From NCBI RefSeq assembly GCF_003993775.1, contig NZ_RJRZ01000018.1, positions 1-64,000 on the forward strand: a stretch of DNA of 64,000 nt, given 5' to 3'. Of this stretch, positions 31,424 through 40,772 are shown piece after piece (position 1 is the first letter of the stretch; each line of letters opens with the position of its first letter). A model generated the notes under the pieces. That model was not told the DNA's origin. It did not search any database and worked only from the letters and a program-made list of their open reading frames with translations. The DNA is from Frigidibacter oleivorans. Lineage in GTDB: Bacteria > Pseudomonadota > Alphaproteobacteria > Rhodobacterales > Rhodobacteraceae. Position numbers and translations under genes: made by a program.

Positions 31424-33760
31424 TCAGCCGATCGTCTGCTGCACCGTCGCGGTCAGTTCCGCCAGCGAGAACGGCTTTTGCAGGAAGACGGCGTCCGGCA
31501 CCCGGGCCTGACTGCTTTGCACCGCGTCCTCGGCATAGCCCGACATGAACACCACCCGCACCCCCGGCCGCGCGGCCAGCGCCTCGCGCACCCAGCCGGG
31601 GCCGTCGATGCCGGGCATCACCACGTCGGAGATGAACAGGTCCACCGACAGGGCGGGGTCCGCCAGCAGCTTCAGCGCCGCCTCGCCGCTGTCGGCCTCG
31701 ACGACGGCATAGCCGCACAGCTGCAGCGCCCGGCTGGCGAAGGCGCGCACCGGCGCCTCGTCCTCGACCAGCAGCACGGTGCCGGTGCCGCCGGCCTGCG
31801 GGGCGCGGCGGGCGGGTGCTGCGGCGCGGCCGGCCAGCGCGGCGGCGTCGAGTGCCGGAAACCACAGGGTGAAGGTCGTCCCCGCGCCCTCGACACTGTC
31901 GACGAAGATGAAGCCCCCCGTCTGCTTGACGATGCCATAGGCGGTGGACAGGCCCAGCCCGGTGCCCTCGCCCGCGCGCTTGGTGGTGAAGAACGGCTCG
32001 AAGATCTTCTGCAGGCGGTCGGCGGGGATGCCCACGCCCTCGTCCGACACCGTCACCACGACATGGTCGCCGGGGGGAACCACGGCGCGGTCGCGGCGGA
32101 AGGGTTCGGGCAGGTGGCGGTTGACGGTGGCGATGCGGATCGCGCCACCGGCGGGCATGGCGTCGCGCGCATTGACGGCGAGATTGATGAAGACCTGTTC
32201 CAGCTGCCGCCGGTCCGCCCGGATCGGCCGCAGGTCGGGGTCGTGGCTCAGCGTCAGCGCGACCTTCTCGCCCAGAAGGCGGTTCAGCAGATGCGTCAGG
32301 TCCGACATCGTGTCGCGGAGGTCCAGCACCTCGGGCTGCAGGGTCTGCTTGCGCGAGAAGGCCAGCAGCTGGCGCACGAGGCTGGCCGCGCGATTGGCGT
32401 TCTGCTGGACCTGCACGAGGTCCGGATAATCCGGATCGTCGGTGCCGTGACGCAGCAGCATCAGGTCGCAATGGCCCGAGATCGCGGTCAGCAGGTTGTT
32501 GAAATCATGCGCGACCCCGCCCGCGAGCTGGCCGATCGCCTGCATCTTCTGGCTCTGCACGAACTGCGCCTCGAGCGTCTTCAGCGCAGTGGCATCGTGC
32601 AGCATCGCCAGGAGGCCCGGCCCGTGGTCGTCCTGCAGCCGCGCCAGCGTCACCTGCAGGAACTGCTCGCGGTCCGGGCTGCGCAGGCGCAGCACCTCGG
32701 GCCGGCGGTCGGCGCGACCGGCCATCGCGTCGGCCAGCCAGTCGGGCACCGGCCGGCCCAGACCCTCCAGCAGGTCCGACAGCGGCGTGCCGCGTTCGAC
32801 TGTCCCCAGCAGGCCGCGCGCGGCCCGGTTTGCCGCCAGCACCTCGCCCGTCGCCGCGACCCGCAGCAGCGCCACCGGAATTCCCTCGAAGGCGGCGGGA
32901 TCGGCGGTGCTGCGCGGGGGCAGGCGCTGCGCGGGCAGCAGGTAGATCTCGCGCCGGCCGCCCGCGCCCTCGATTTCCAGCGGCAGAACCCGCACCCGCC
33001 CGGTGACCGTGAGGATGTCGCGTTCGTCCCCCGGGGCCAGCGGCAGGTCGGCGAAGAGCGCGTCGAGCGTCTTCATCCGCTCGCCAGCCAGGCGGCGCAA
33101 CGCCTCGTTCATGAACAGGATGGTGCCGGAGCGGGTGGCGACCAGCATCGGCAGGCTCGCCCCCTCGCCCCGTGCGGCGCCGCGGTCGCCCAGATCCTCG
33201 ATCCGCCACAGGAAGCCGCCCTCGCCCAGCCGGTGCACCGACAGCCGCACATGGCCGTGGCGCGTCGCCAGATCCTCGCGCGCGGCCCCCTGGGCCAGCG
33301 CCCGGTTCTGCAGCCGCGGCAGGGCGGCGGCGGGGCCGGCCAGCAGGTCCGACAGCGCGCGCGCCAGCGACTGCCCGCCGCAGGGGCCGAACCGGTCCAG
33401 CGCGGCGCGGTTCTGATAGCCGACCTCGCCCTCGGCATCGGTGGTCAGCACGGGGGCGTGGTCATGCGCCACGAAGGCCGCGATCTGGCTGCGCAGCCGC
33501 CGTTCGGTCGCCTGATGGGCCTGCGCCAGCAGCCGCAGCACCACCGCCACCGCGACGAGGGTCAGGCCCGCCGTCACCAGCGGCAGGGTCATCCGCGCCG
33601 GCAGCACGAGGGCCGCCAGCGCCAGAAGCCCGCCGCAGGCGATCAGCCACATCCCGCCGGGCGACAGCGCCAGCGCGGTGCGGGTCAGCGGATGCGGCGT
33701 CAGCGCCCGGTCTGGCAAGCGCTCCTCCTCGGCTCGGGTCCGGATTCGGGTCCGGGCCAT
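31424..33760 (-). CDS. cckA: Hybrid sensor kinase CckA
   Basis: CckA is the membrane-bound hybrid histidine kinase at the head of the CckA-ChpT-CtrA phosphorelay, which in Rhodobacterales controls motility, gene transfer agents and related functions. In 778 residues it has two membrane segments (about 37-55 and 60-80), PAS-like regions, and the H box [20 protein letters not shown] with His near 418. The ATPase domain ([39 protein letters not shown]) is followed by a receiver with [13 protein letters not shown] (Asp near 711). The H-box sequence is diagnostic. A CtrA-type box is immediately upstream. Confidence 0.93.
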   Translation of the reverse strand: MARTRIRTRAEEERLPDRALTPHPLTRTALALSPGGMWLIACGGLLALAALVLPARMTLPLVTAGLTLVAVAVVLRLLAQAHQATERRLRSQIAAFVAHDHAPVLTTDAEGEVGYQNRAALDRFGPCGGQSLARALSDLLAGPAAALPRLQNRALAQGAAREDLATRHGHVRLSVHRLGEGGFLWRIEDLGDRGAARGEGASLPMLVATRSGTILFMNEALRRLAGERMKTLDALFADLPLAPGDERDILTVTGRVRVLPLEIEGAGGRREIYLLPAQRLPPRSTADPAAFEGIPVALLRVAATGEVLAANRAARGLLGTVERGTPLSDLLEGLGRPVPDWLADAMAGRADRRPEVLRLRSPDREQFLQVTLARLQDDHGPGLLAMLHDATALKTLEAQFVQSQKMQAIGQLAGGVAHDFNNLLTAISGHCDLMLLRHGTDDPDYPDLVQVQQNANRAASLVRQLLAFSRKQTLQPEVLDLRDTMSDLTHLLNRLLGEKVALTLSHDPDLRPIRADRRQLEQVFINLAVNARDAMPAGGAIRIATVNRHLPEPFRRDRAVVPPGDHVVVTVSDEGVGIPADRLQKIFEPFFTTKRAGEGTGLGLSTAYGIVKQTGGFIFVDSVEGAGTTFTLWFPALDAAALAGRAAAPARRAPQAGGTGTVLLVEDEAPVRAFASRALQLCGYAVVEADSGEAALKLLADPALSVDLFISDVVMPGIDGPGWVREALAARPGVRVVFMSGYAEDAVQSSQARVPDAVFLQKPFSLAELTATVQQTIG

Positions 33761-33775
33761 TGCGCGCGGAAACCG

Positions 33776-33791
33776 TTAACCGGCATTTAAC
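33776..33791 (-). promoter_or_regulatory. CtrA-type box TTAA-N7-TTAA ahead of cckA
   Basis: TTAA-CCGGCAT-TTAAC (top strand) matches the CtrA consensus TTAA-N7-TTAA exactly and ends 16 bases before the cckA start codon. A site so close to the start would repress, or mark a promoter with a very short leader. It fits feedback of the phosphorelay on its own kinase. It is the only exact match to this pattern that I found in the window. Confidence 0.6.
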
Positions 33792-33839
33792 GGCAATCGT
33801 CGCAGCCGAAGGCCGCAAATTTCGGGCGATATTGCGGCG

Positions 33840-35027
33840 TCACGCCGCGGGCGCGCGCAGCACCGAGCCGTGGAACCCGTCCCCCCCGTCCAGCGGGGTA
33901 AAGTCGCGCTGCGCCACGAGCTGCCAGCCGGGCTGGCGGTCAGCTTGGCGGTCGAGGAAAGCCGCCACCTGCGCCCCGTTCTCGGCCGACAGCATCGAAC
34001 AGGTGGCATAGGCGAGGTGCCCCCCCGGCCGCACCAGCGGCGCCGCACTGTCGAGGATCCGCGCCTGCAGCGCCAGCAGCTCTGCCAGCCGGTGCCGGTC
34101 GAGCAGCCATTTGCCTTCGGGCGCGCGGCGCCAGCTGCCCGAACCCGAGCACGGCACGTCCAGCAGCACCAGATCGAACGGGCCCCGCGCCGGCAGGTCG
34201 GCGCCGGCGAGGATCGTCACGCGCTGGCCCGCCCGCGCGGCCCGCGCCGGCAGGTCGGCCATCCGCTGCGGCGCCGCGTCATGGGCGCAAAGGTCCAGCC
34301 GCGCCCGCGCCGCCATCGCCAGGGTCTTGCCGCCGCCCCCGGCGCAGTAGTCGAGCACGCGCTGGCCGTCGGCGAGGGGCAGCATCTCGACCACGGCCTG
34401 GCTGGCGGCGTCCTGCAGCTCGACCAGGCCTTCGGCATAGGCCGCGGTCCGGCGCAGCCGCGCGGCCCCCTCCGTCACCCGCAGCGCGCTGCCGGCCAGC
34501 GGATGCGGCTCCGACGCCACGCCCTCGGCGGCCAGCCGCGCCTGCGCCGCGTCGCGGCCGATGCGGGCGAGGTTCACCCGCAGGAACACCGGCGCCCGGT
34601 GCCGCAGAAGCTCCATCACCGGGGCGAACCCGGCGCCGAGGCTCTGGCGCAGGGGTGCCGCCAGCCAGTCGGGGCAGTCGAGCGCCTCGGTGTCCGTCAT
34701 CTCGTCCGGGCGCAGTTCGTCCGGGGTCAGCGGCGGCGGCGCATGGCCCTCGCCGGTGAAGACGGTGGCGGGATCGGTCCCGGCGGCCCGCAGCGCGCCG
34801 ATCATCAGCGCCCGGCCGGTAGGCCGCCCGGCCCGGCCGCCGAGCGCGGCAAAGCTGCGTCGGCAGCGCAGGGCGTCGAAGACATGATCGCGGATCGCCG
34901 CCCGGTCCCCCGACCCGGCGAAGCGGTGGCCCCGCGCCCAGCCGGTCAGCGCCTGTTCGGCCGGGGTGCCGGACAGGTGGCGGTCGAGGATCTCGATGGC
35001 GGCGGCGATGCGGGCGGCGGGGGTCAT
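33840..35027 (-). CDS. RsmB/NOP-family RNA (cytosine-5) methyltransferase
   Basis: The 395-residue protein has the RsmB-type catalytic domain: LDYCAGGGGKTLAMAARA (motif I), VLLDVPCSGSGSWRRAPEGKW (motif IV with the releasing Cys) and HLAYATCSMLSAENGAQV (motif VI with the catalytic Cys). The N-terminal half is the NusB-like/linker part, ending in VFLRVNLARI. It probably methylates C5 of a cytosine in 16S rRNA; RsmB itself targets C967, but a different site is possible. Downstream of the Crp/Fnr-type regulator on the same strand. Confidence 0.88.
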   Translation of the reverse strand: MTPAARIAAAIEILDRHLSGTPAEQALTGWARGHRFAGSGDRAAIRDHVFDALRCRRSFAALGGRAGRPTGRALMIGALRAAGTDPATVFTGEGHAPPPLTPDELRPDEMTDTEALDCPDWLAAPLRQSLGAGFAPVMELLRHRAPVFLRVNLARIGRDAAQARLAAEGVASEPHPLAGSALRVTEGAARLRRTAAYAEGLVELQDAASQAVVEMLPLADGQRVLDYCAGGGGKTLAMAARARLDLCAHDAAPQRMADLPARAARAGQRVTILAGADLPARGPFDLVLLDVPCSGSGSWRRAPEGKWLLDRHRLAELLALQARILDSAAPLVRPGGHLAYATCSMLSAENGAQVAAFLDRQADRQPGWQLVAQRDFTPLDGGDGFHGSVLRAPAA

Positions 35028-35080
35028 GGCGCCCCTCTACCCCCGCGCGCCCCCCGGGGTCGAGCGGAATCGGGCGCGCC

Positions 35081-35809
35081 TTACAGCAGCGGCCGGGGCT
35101 GCGTGCCCTCGACCTCGACCGCGGCAAGTTCTGCCAGCATCTCGCGCGCGGGCAGCGCCAGCCGGCGTCCCTGCCAGATCGCCAGCCGTTCGGCACGCAT
35201 CCGGGCCAGCGTCTTGTTCGTATGGACCAGCGACAACCCCATGGCGTCGGCAAGGTCCTGCTGGCGCCACGGCATCGGAACCCAGCCATCGACGGAGAGG
35301 TCGAGTTGCGTCAACCGGTCGTGCAGCCGCACCAGCGCCCAGGCGATGCGCTGCACCGCATCCCGCTGGCCCAGCGTCGCCACCGTTTCGCCCAGAAAGT
35401 TCTCCTCGACCGCCGACAGCCATGTCAGCGAATAGGCGCGCTGCGGCTGGCTGGAAAACAGGTCCCACAGCCCCGCGCGGTCGAACACGCACAGCGTGAC
35501 CTCGGTCGAGGCCTCGACGGAATGCTGCATCTCGCGCATAACCATCGCCTGCAGGCCCACCAGATCGCCCGGCAGCACGAAGGAAATCACCTGCCGCCGC
35601 CCGTCCTCCAGCGTCTTCGCCCGCAGCCCCTGCCCGCGCAGCACGGTGTAGAACTGCGGGCTTTGCGCGCCCTGCATCAGGATGGTCCGGCCCGGCTCGA
35701 TCGTCAGTTCGCCGATCTTGAACCGCTCCATGAAGGCCAGTTCCTGCGGCGTGAAATCCTCGAAGGCGGGGTTCTGCCGCAGGGGGCAGGCGTGGCACGG
35801 GGTTGTCAT
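35081..35809 (-). CDS. Crp/Fnr-family transcriptional regulator
   Basis: The 242-residue protein has a cyclic-nucleotide-binding-type sensor domain (FKIGELTIEPGRTILMQGAQS; RQVISFVLPGDLVGLQ) and a C-terminal winged helix (YSLTWLSAVEENFL; MPWRQQDLADAMGLSLVHTNKTLARMR). The N-terminal TPCHACPLR has the CxxC of FNR-like proteins, but only two cysteines are close together, so a [4Fe-4S] cluster is doubtful. The signal is unknown. It is divergent from the small gene at 35925; the 115 bases between contain a half FNR site only. Confidence 0.88.
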   Translation of the reverse strand: MTTPCHACPLRQNPAFEDFTPQELAFMERFKIGELTIEPGRTILMQGAQSPQFYTVLRGQGLRAKTLEDGRRQVISFVLPGDLVGLQAMVMREMQHSVEASTEVTLCVFDRAGLWDLFSSQPQRAYSLTWLSAVEENFLGETVATLGQRDAVQRIAWALVRLHDRLTQLDLSVDGWVPMPWRQQDLADAMGLSLVHTNKTLARMRAERLAIWQGRRLALPAREMLAELAAVEVEGTQPRPLL

Positions 35810-35924
35810 GTGACGTTGCCGGTATCGAAGTTGATATGTCGCAGTTAAATGCACCGGGGGTTGTGCGGTTCCATAATGGGACGCGGAAGGACGGTCCCGC
35901 AGATCCTTCGCTGAGCGCAGGAGT

Positions 35925-36296
35925 ATGAGTGTGACTGAACGACCCGGCGACGCCGGATACCTGATCGTCCTGAAACATCTGGTCGTGGCGGCCGATCTGG
36001 CCGAGATCATCCGCGACTTCGACGCCGCCGCGCGCGTCGAAACCGCCCGCACCGTCGCCGAGGGACTCGCGCGGCTGGACGGGCTGTCGGGGCTGGCGGT
36101 CGCCCTTCTCGGCGACGACCGCGACGCGCCGGCTTGGCCGCAGCTGGTCGCGGCGATCGAGGCGCGCGGCGCGCGGATCGTGCTGATCCCGCGGGACGAG
36201 CATGAACGGCCCGAGCCGGGACACGACTTCCTGATCCTCGACCGGCCCTTCACGACGGAAATGGTTCTGGCGCTGCTCGACGGCGCCCGCGGCTGA
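35925..36296 (+). CDS. Hypothetical protein with a receiver-like core
   Basis: Not recognised with certainty. The 123-residue sequence has the strand/helix rhythm of a receiver domain (YLIVLKHLVVAADLAEIIRD; VALLGDDRDAPAWPQLV; ARIVLIPRDEHE; LILDRPFTTEMVLALLDG). The Asp is not in the usual position, so it may be a pseudo-receiver. ATG 35925 is followed by GTG 35931. The pyridoxamine oxidase-like gene follows at about 100 bases. Confidence 0.6.
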   Translation: MSVTERPGDAGYLIVLKHLVVAADLAEIIRDFDAAARVETARTVAEGLARLDGLSGLAVALLGDDRDAPAWPQLVAAIEARGARIVLIPRDEHERPEPGHDFLILDRPFTTEMVLALLDGARG

Positions 36297-36394
36297 GGCC
36301 GCGGGAGGGGCGTCGGCGCGGGCGGAACGGTCGGGCGGGCCGGGCGTTGTCGCCCCGATGGCCGCGCGCCCCGCGCCCCCGGATGGAGACCCCG

Positions 36395-36901
36395 ATGAGC
36401 CTGCGCCAATCGCTGCGAGACGATCCCCGCACGACGCTGTTCGACCAGATCGACGCCACCTCGACCTCGATGCTGGGCATCGAGGGCAGCACCCGCCCGC
36501 CGCAGCCGATGACGCATCACCTGACCCGCGAGACGGCGGAACTGTGGTTCCTGACCTCGCGCCAGACCGACCTCGTGCGCGACGTGGGCCTTGGCGCGCG
36601 CGGCGTGGTGGTCTTCGTGAACGACGACCATTCCCTGCACGCCGCGCTGACCGGCGCCATCGTGCAAAGCGCCGATGCCGGCCATATCGACGCGATCTGG
36701 TCGCCCGCCGCCGCCGCATGGTTCCCCGGCGGGCGCGACGATCTCGACCTGATCGCGCTGCGCCTGACCCTGCAGGACGCGCAGGTCTGGGTCTCGTCCC
36801 GCAGCAGCCTGCGCACGGGGATGGAGCTTCTGCGCTCGGCGCTGGACAGCGCCCACGAACCGGACCTGTCGACGCATATGCTGCTGGAATTCAACGGATA
36901 G
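36395..36901 (+). CDS. Pyridoxamine 5'-phosphate oxidase-like FMN-binding protein
   Basis: The 168-residue protein is of the split-barrel FMN-binding (general-stress-protein 26-like) family: STSMLGIEGSTRPPQPMTHHL, AELWFLTSRQTDLVRDVG, ARGVVVFVNDDHSLHAALTG, IDAIWSPAAAAWFPGGRDD, and a C-terminal DAQVWVSSRSS. The oxidase reaction is unproven; such proteins may reduce flavin or bind heme. ATG 36395 has GGAG six bases ahead. Another start at 36383 is possible. It is upstream of the radical SAM operon, separated by the SOS box. Confidence 0.85.
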   Translation: MSLRQSLRDDPRTTLFDQIDATSTSMLGIEGSTRPPQPMTHHLTRETAELWFLTSRQTDLVRDVGLGARGVVVFVNDDHSLHAALTGAIVQSADAGHIDAIWSPAAAAWFPGGRDDLDLIALRLTLQDAQVWVSSRSSLRTGMELLRSALDSAHEPDLSTHMLLEFNG

Positions 36902-36970
36902 GGGGTGGGGGCGCCGCTAACGCAGGCGTGACCGGCGCCGGGGCGGGTTCGGCTTGACCTGCGTCGCCGG

Positions 36971-36985
36971 GAACATAAGAAGAAC
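36971..36985 (+). promoter_or_regulatory. LexA (SOS) box of the radical SAM-UdgX operon
   Basis: GAAC-ATAAGAA-GAAC is an exact GAAC-N7-GAAC direct repeat, the complement of GTTC-N7-GTTC, ending two bases before the ATG of the radical SAM gene. TTGACC (36954-36959) could be a -35 element. The same form of box stands in front of recA. This suggests LexA control of both repair genes. Confidence 0.75.
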
Positions 36986-36987
36986 AC

Positions 36988-38217
36988 ATGACCCGTCGCA
37001 CCCTGACCGAGAAACTGGCGATCCTCGCCGATGCCGCGAAATACGACGCCTCCTGCGCCTCGTCCGGCGGGCAGCGGCGCGACAGCCGCGACGGCAAGGG
37101 GCTGGGATCCTCCGGCGGCACCGGCATCTGCCACGCCTATGCGCCGGACGGGCGCTGCATCAGCCTGCTGAAGATCCTGCTGACCAATGTCTGCATCTAC
37201 GACTGCGCCTATTGCATCAACCGCGTGTCCTCGGGCGTGGAACGTGCGCGCTTCACGGTGGACGAGGTGGTGCGGCTGACGGTCGAATTCTACCGCCGCA
37301 ACTATATCGAGGGGCTGTTCCTGTCTTCGGGCATCGTCCGGTCGCCGGACGACACCATGTCGGAAATGGTCCGCATCGCCCGCACCCTGCGCGAGCGCGA
37401 GAATTTCCGCGGCTATATCCATCTGAAAACCATTCCCGATGCCGCGCCCGAACTGATCGAGGAGGCGGGGCTCTTGGCCGACCGGCTGTCGATCAATGTC
37501 GAGTTGCCGACCGACAGCGGCCTCGCCCGGCTTGCCCCCGAGAAAAGCCCCCGCACCATCCGCAAGGCGATGGCCGACGTCCGCCTGCGCCGGGAGGAAA
37601 GCCGCGAGCCCAGCCATACCGGCCGCCGCCCCGCCCGTTTCGCCCCTGCCGGGCAAAGCACGCAGATGATCGTCGGCGCCGATGCGGCCAGCGACGCGAC
37701 CATCCTCGGCCAGTCGGCCACGCTCTATTCCGGCTACGGGCTGAGCCGGGTCTACTATTCCGCCTTCTCGCCGATCCCCGATGCCTCGCGGCTGCTGCCG
37801 CCGGAACGGCCGCCGCTGCTGCGCGAACACCGGCTGTACCAGGCGGACTGGCTGATGCGGTTCTACGGGTTCGACGCGGCCGAGATCGCGCCCGAAGGGG
37901 GCATGCTGGACCTCGCGCTCGACCCCAAGACGGCCTGGGCGCTGGCGCATCGCGCGGCCTTTCCCGTCGATCCGAACCGCGCCCCGCGCGAGGTGCTGCT
38001 GCGCGTCCCCGGCTTCGGCACCCGCACGGTCGATCGCATCCTCGCCGCCCGCCGCCACCGCAGCCTGCGGTTCGAGGATCTGGCGGCGATGGGGGCGGTG
38101 ATGCGCCGCGCCCGCGCCTTCGTCACCCTGCCGGGCTGGAGCCCGCGCGGATTGCTGGAGGGCGAGGCGCTGAAGGCCCGGCTGATGCCCGCGCCGCAGC
38201 AGCTGAGCCTGTTCTGA
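36988..38217 (+). CDS. Radical SAM protein, putative DNA modification/repair family
   Basis: The 409-residue protein has the cluster motif CIYDCAYC (Cys69, 73, 76; CX3CX2C) in LTNVCIYDCAYCINRVSSG. Later come LFLSSGIVRSPDDTM, LIDEAG-like helices, and a helix-hairpin-helix near the C-terminus (PREVLLRVPGFGTRTVDRILAARR) that suggests DNA binding. It belongs to the family always found next to the UdgX-like partner in many bacteria, named as DNA modification/repair radical SAM without a proven reaction. The stop is one base from the next start. Confidence 0.9.
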   Translation: MTRRTLTEKLAILADAAKYDASCASSGGQRRDSRDGKGLGSSGGTGICHAYAPDGRCISLLKILLTNVCIYDCAYCINRVSSGVERARFTVDEVVRLTVEFYRRNYIEGLFLSSGIVRSPDDTMSEMVRIARTLRERENFRGYIHLKTIPDAAPELIEEAGLLADRLSINVELPTDSGLARLAPEKSPRTIRKAMADVRLRREESREPSHTGRRPARFAPAGQSTQMIVGADAASDATILGQSATLYSGYGLSRVYYSAFSPIPDASRLLPPERPPLLREHRLYQADWLMRFYGFDAAEIAPEGGMLDLALDPKTAWALAHRAAFPVDPNRAPREVLLRVPGFGTRTVDRILAARRHRSLRFEDLAAMGAVMRRARAFVTLPGWSPRGLLEGEALKARLMPAPQQLSLF

Positions 38218-38218
38218 G

Positions 38219-39736
38219 ATGCGCGAGATCGTCCTGCCCCGGGTCGGGTCGGTGGCGGAATGGCGGCGTCAGGTGCGCGGGTTGCTGGCGGCGGGCGTGC
38301 CCCCCGACCGGGTGATCTGGCGGATGGGGCAGGCCGCGCCGGACCTTTTCGCCGAGGCCGCGCCCCCGGACCTTGCAACCCCTGACGCCGGAAGCGCGCC
38401 CCCCGCGCCGCTGCGGCTGGGGCGCGAGGCGGTGGCGGTGCTCGAATCCGCCATGCACCATTCCGACCCGGACCGCTTCGCGCTCGGGCACGCGCTGGTG
38501 GCGCGGCTTGCGGCGGGGAGGCTGGTCTGGGGCGACCGCAGCGACCCGCCGATGCGCCGGCTTCTGGCGATGGACAAGGCGGTGCGCCGCGACGTGCACA
38601 AGATGCATGCCTTCGTCCGCTTTCGCGAACTGCCCGCCGATGGCCCCCGCCGCCGCTTCGCCGCCTGGTTCGAGCCGTCGCAGAACAGCCTCGAACCCGC
38701 CGCCCCCTTCTTCGCCCGCCGCTTCGGCGACATGGACTGGGTGATCGCCACGCCCGGCCTGACGGCGCGCTGCGTCGGGGGCACGCTCGACATCGGCGAG
38801 ACGCAGGCGCCACCGCCGCGCGGGATCGCCGCCGATCCGGGCGGGCGCGCCCCCCTGCCCGACCGGCCGCCCGCACCGGATGCCGCCGAAGACCTGTGGC
38901 GCACCTATTATGCCAGCATCTTCAACCCTGCCCGGCCGATGCCCAGGGCGATGCAGGCCGAGATGCCGAAGAAATACTGGAAGAACCTGCCCGAAGCCGC
39001 GCTGATCCCCGGCCTGTTGCGGCAGGCCGAGGACCGGTCCCGCGCGATGCGCAAGGCGCAGCCCCGCGACCCCAGCCCGCGGATCGAGGCCGCCATGCGC
39101 AACCGCCGCCTGCCCGAGCGCGACCTGCCCCCGGACGGCGCGGCGCCCGACCTCGACACGCTGGCCCGGCAGATCCGCACCTGCACCCGCTGCGCGCTGC
39201 ATTGCCACGCCACCCAGGCCGTCTGCGGCGAGGGCCCGCATGACGCCGAGATGTTGATCGTCGGCGAGCAGCCGGGCGATCAGGAAGACCTGCAGGGCCG
39301 GCCCTTCGTCGGCCCGGCGGGGCAGTTGTTCGACCGGATCGCCGGCGAGGCGGGGCTGGACCGGCGCCGGGTCTGGGTCACGAATGCGGTCAAGCATTTC
39401 AAGTTCACCCCGCGCGGCAAGCGGCGCATCCACCAGCGCCCCGACGCGGGCGAGGTGCAGGCCTGCAACTGGTGGCTGATGCAGGAGGTCCGCCTGATCC
39501 GGCCCCGGCTGATCGTGGCGATGGGGGCCACGGCGGCGCAGGCGCTGACCGGCGACGGGCGCGGCATCCTGAAGCGGCGCGGCGGACTGGAACGGCCAGA
39601 CGGAGGGGCGCCGGTGCTGGTGACGCTGCACCCCTCGGCGCTGCTGCGTCAGCCCGACCCGGCGGCGGCCGCGGCGCAGGAGGCGGGCTTTCGCGACGAT
39701 CTGGCCCGCGCCGCCGGATTTGTGGCCGCCGGCTGA
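38219..39736 (+). CDS. DUF4130-UdgX fusion: uracil-DNA-binding protein
   Basis: The 505-residue protein fuses a DUF4130 domain (about 70-210: HKMHAFVRFREL, FEPSQNSLEPAAPFF, FGDMDWVIATPGLTARC) with a family-4-like uracil-DNA glycosylase domain of the UdgX type (about 310-500). UdgX marks: GEQPGDQED (349-357), the special loop KRRIH (401-405) whose His405 is expected to form the covalent bond to DNA, and HPSALLR. Cys322, Cys325 and Cys416 are probable Fe-S ligands. In studied UdgX the enzyme stays covalently attached to the uracil site. The start follows the radical SAM stop at one base. Confidence 0.92.
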   Translation: MREIVLPRVGSVAEWRRQVRGLLAAGVPPDRVIWRMGQAAPDLFAEAAPPDLATPDAGSAPPAPLRLGREAVAVLESAMHHSDPDRFALGHALVARLAAGRLVWGDRSDPPMRRLLAMDKAVRRDVHKMHAFVRFRELPADGPRRRFAAWFEPSQNSLEPAAPFFARRFGDMDWVIATPGLTARCVGGTLDIGETQAPPPRGIAADPGGRAPLPDRPPAPDAAEDLWRTYYASIFNPARPMPRAMQAEMPKKYWKNLPEAALIPGLLRQAEDRSRAMRKAQPRDPSPRIEAAMRNRRLPERDLPPDGAAPDLDTLARQIRTCTRCALHCHATQAVCGEGPHDAEMLIVGEQPGDQEDLQGRPFVGPAGQLFDRIAGEAGLDRRRVWVTNAVKHFKFTPRGKRRIHQRPDAGEVQACNWWLMQEVRLIRPRLIVAMGATAAQALTGDGRGILKRRGGLERPDGGAPVLVTLHPSALLRQPDPAAAAAQEAGFRDDLARAAGFVAAG

Positions 39737-39865
39737 ACGCCACTCGCCTTGCGGGCGATCCGCGGGCCGTGCCGCACAGGCGGTCGTGCAGCGGTGCGGG
39801 AACTTCGTCTACCGGCAAGACTTTCTTCTGAAGCTGGGGGACGCTATGCCGGTGGTCCGGCTGTC

Positions 39866-40156
39866 ATGAAACTGTTGCCCATGCTCATCCTGCCCATCGT
39901 CCTTCAGTCCGCCCTGCTCGCGCTCGAATCCGGCGCGGTCATCGAACATCGCATGGCGATGATGGTGCGCGGCGGGTCCGGCCTGCCGGTCGAGGCGGCG
40001 CGGATGGTGGGCGAGAAGATCGCCATCGCCGCGCATGTCTGGCAGAAGGGCGCGATGGCCATGTCGATGGGCGTGCTGCCCGAGGTGGTGATGCTCGACA
40101 CGCTCGACACCTACCGCCGCGCGGTCGAGGCGAATACCCGGCGCCTGCGCGGCTGA
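39866..40156 (+). CDS. Small conserved-looking hypothetical protein
   Basis: Not recognised. The 96-residue protein has a hydrophobic N-terminus (MKLLPMLILPIVLQSALLALE), a helical middle (VIEHRMAMMVRGG ... EAARMVGEKIAIAAHVWQKGAMAMSM), and an Arg-rich end (RRAVEANTRRLRG). The N-terminus could be a membrane anchor or signal. I recall short proteins of the same shape in Rhodobacter genomes. It lies between udgX and a convergent receiver gene. Confidence 0.6.
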   Translation: MKLLPMLILPIVLQSALLALESGAVIEHRMAMMVRGGSGLPVEAARMVGEKIAIAAHVWQKGAMAMSMGVLPEVVMLDTLDTYRRAVEANTRRLRG

Positions 40157-40172
40157 TCGCCGGCCCGCCCGC

Positions 40173-40541
40173 TCAGCGCCGCTGCAGCGCGCGGCGCAGC
40201 GCCGCTTCCAGATCCTCCGACCCGAAGGGCTTTTCCAGCACATCCGCGCGCGGGTCGGCCGCAATCTCTTCGGCGCTGTAGCCGGTGGCCAGAACGACGG
40301 GCACCCCCTGTTCCAGCAGTTCGCGCGCAAGGTCCAGCGCGGATTCCCCCCGCGCCAGCGACACGTCCAGCAGCGCGAGGTCGGGCATCCCGTCGCGAAG
40401 CGCCTGCTGCGCCGCCGACAGCGTCGCCGTGGTCGTCACCGCGCGGAACCCGAGTTCGCGCAGCACCTCGACCGTTTCCAGCGCGATCACCGGTTCATCC
40501 TCGAGATAGAGAAGGCGGGTTTCCGGCGGGTTCCAGGTCAT
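40173..40541 (-). CDS. Single-domain response regulator
   Basis: This is a 122-residue stand-alone receiver domain: acidic pocket LYLEDEPVIAL (Glu14, Asp15), phosphorylation Asp59 in LALLDVSLARG, Thr in VVLATGYSAEE, and Lys in VLEKPFGSEDL. No output domain, so it would act by phosphotransfer or protein contact. Its kinase cannot be named; cckA is 7 kb away. Convergent with the preceding small gene. Confidence 0.88.
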   Translation of the reverse strand: MTWNPPETRLLYLEDEPVIALETVEVLRELGFRAVTTTATLSAAQQALRDGMPDLALLDVSLARGESALDLARELLEQGVPVVLATGYSAEEIAADPRADVLEKPFGSEDLEAALRRALQRR

Positions 40542-40772
40542 GGCGGTGTCTCAACGGGAATGGGCGACCGTCGGCCGGGAATGGCCGGGGCGGACGGGGC
40601 GGACGGGATCTGCGCGGCACCGGGGCATTCGCCCCCGGATGGCAACGGCCGACGCGCGGAAGACAGGCCCGTTTGTCCCATCCTGCGCCCCCGGCCCCGC
40701 GCTGGCAAGGCATCCGCGCCCGCCCTGCCCCGGCGGGCGGAAACCCGCCACAGGGCGCAGGTCGCCGCCGGC

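Noticed and set aside
35810-35924. FNR box between the Crp/Fnr gene and the divergent gene
   Set aside because: Only a half site TTGAT is present; the second half does not match.
40551-40751. Short minus-strand frame between the receiver gene and the MscS gene
   Set aside because: No ribosome site, composition of non-coding GC-rich DNA.
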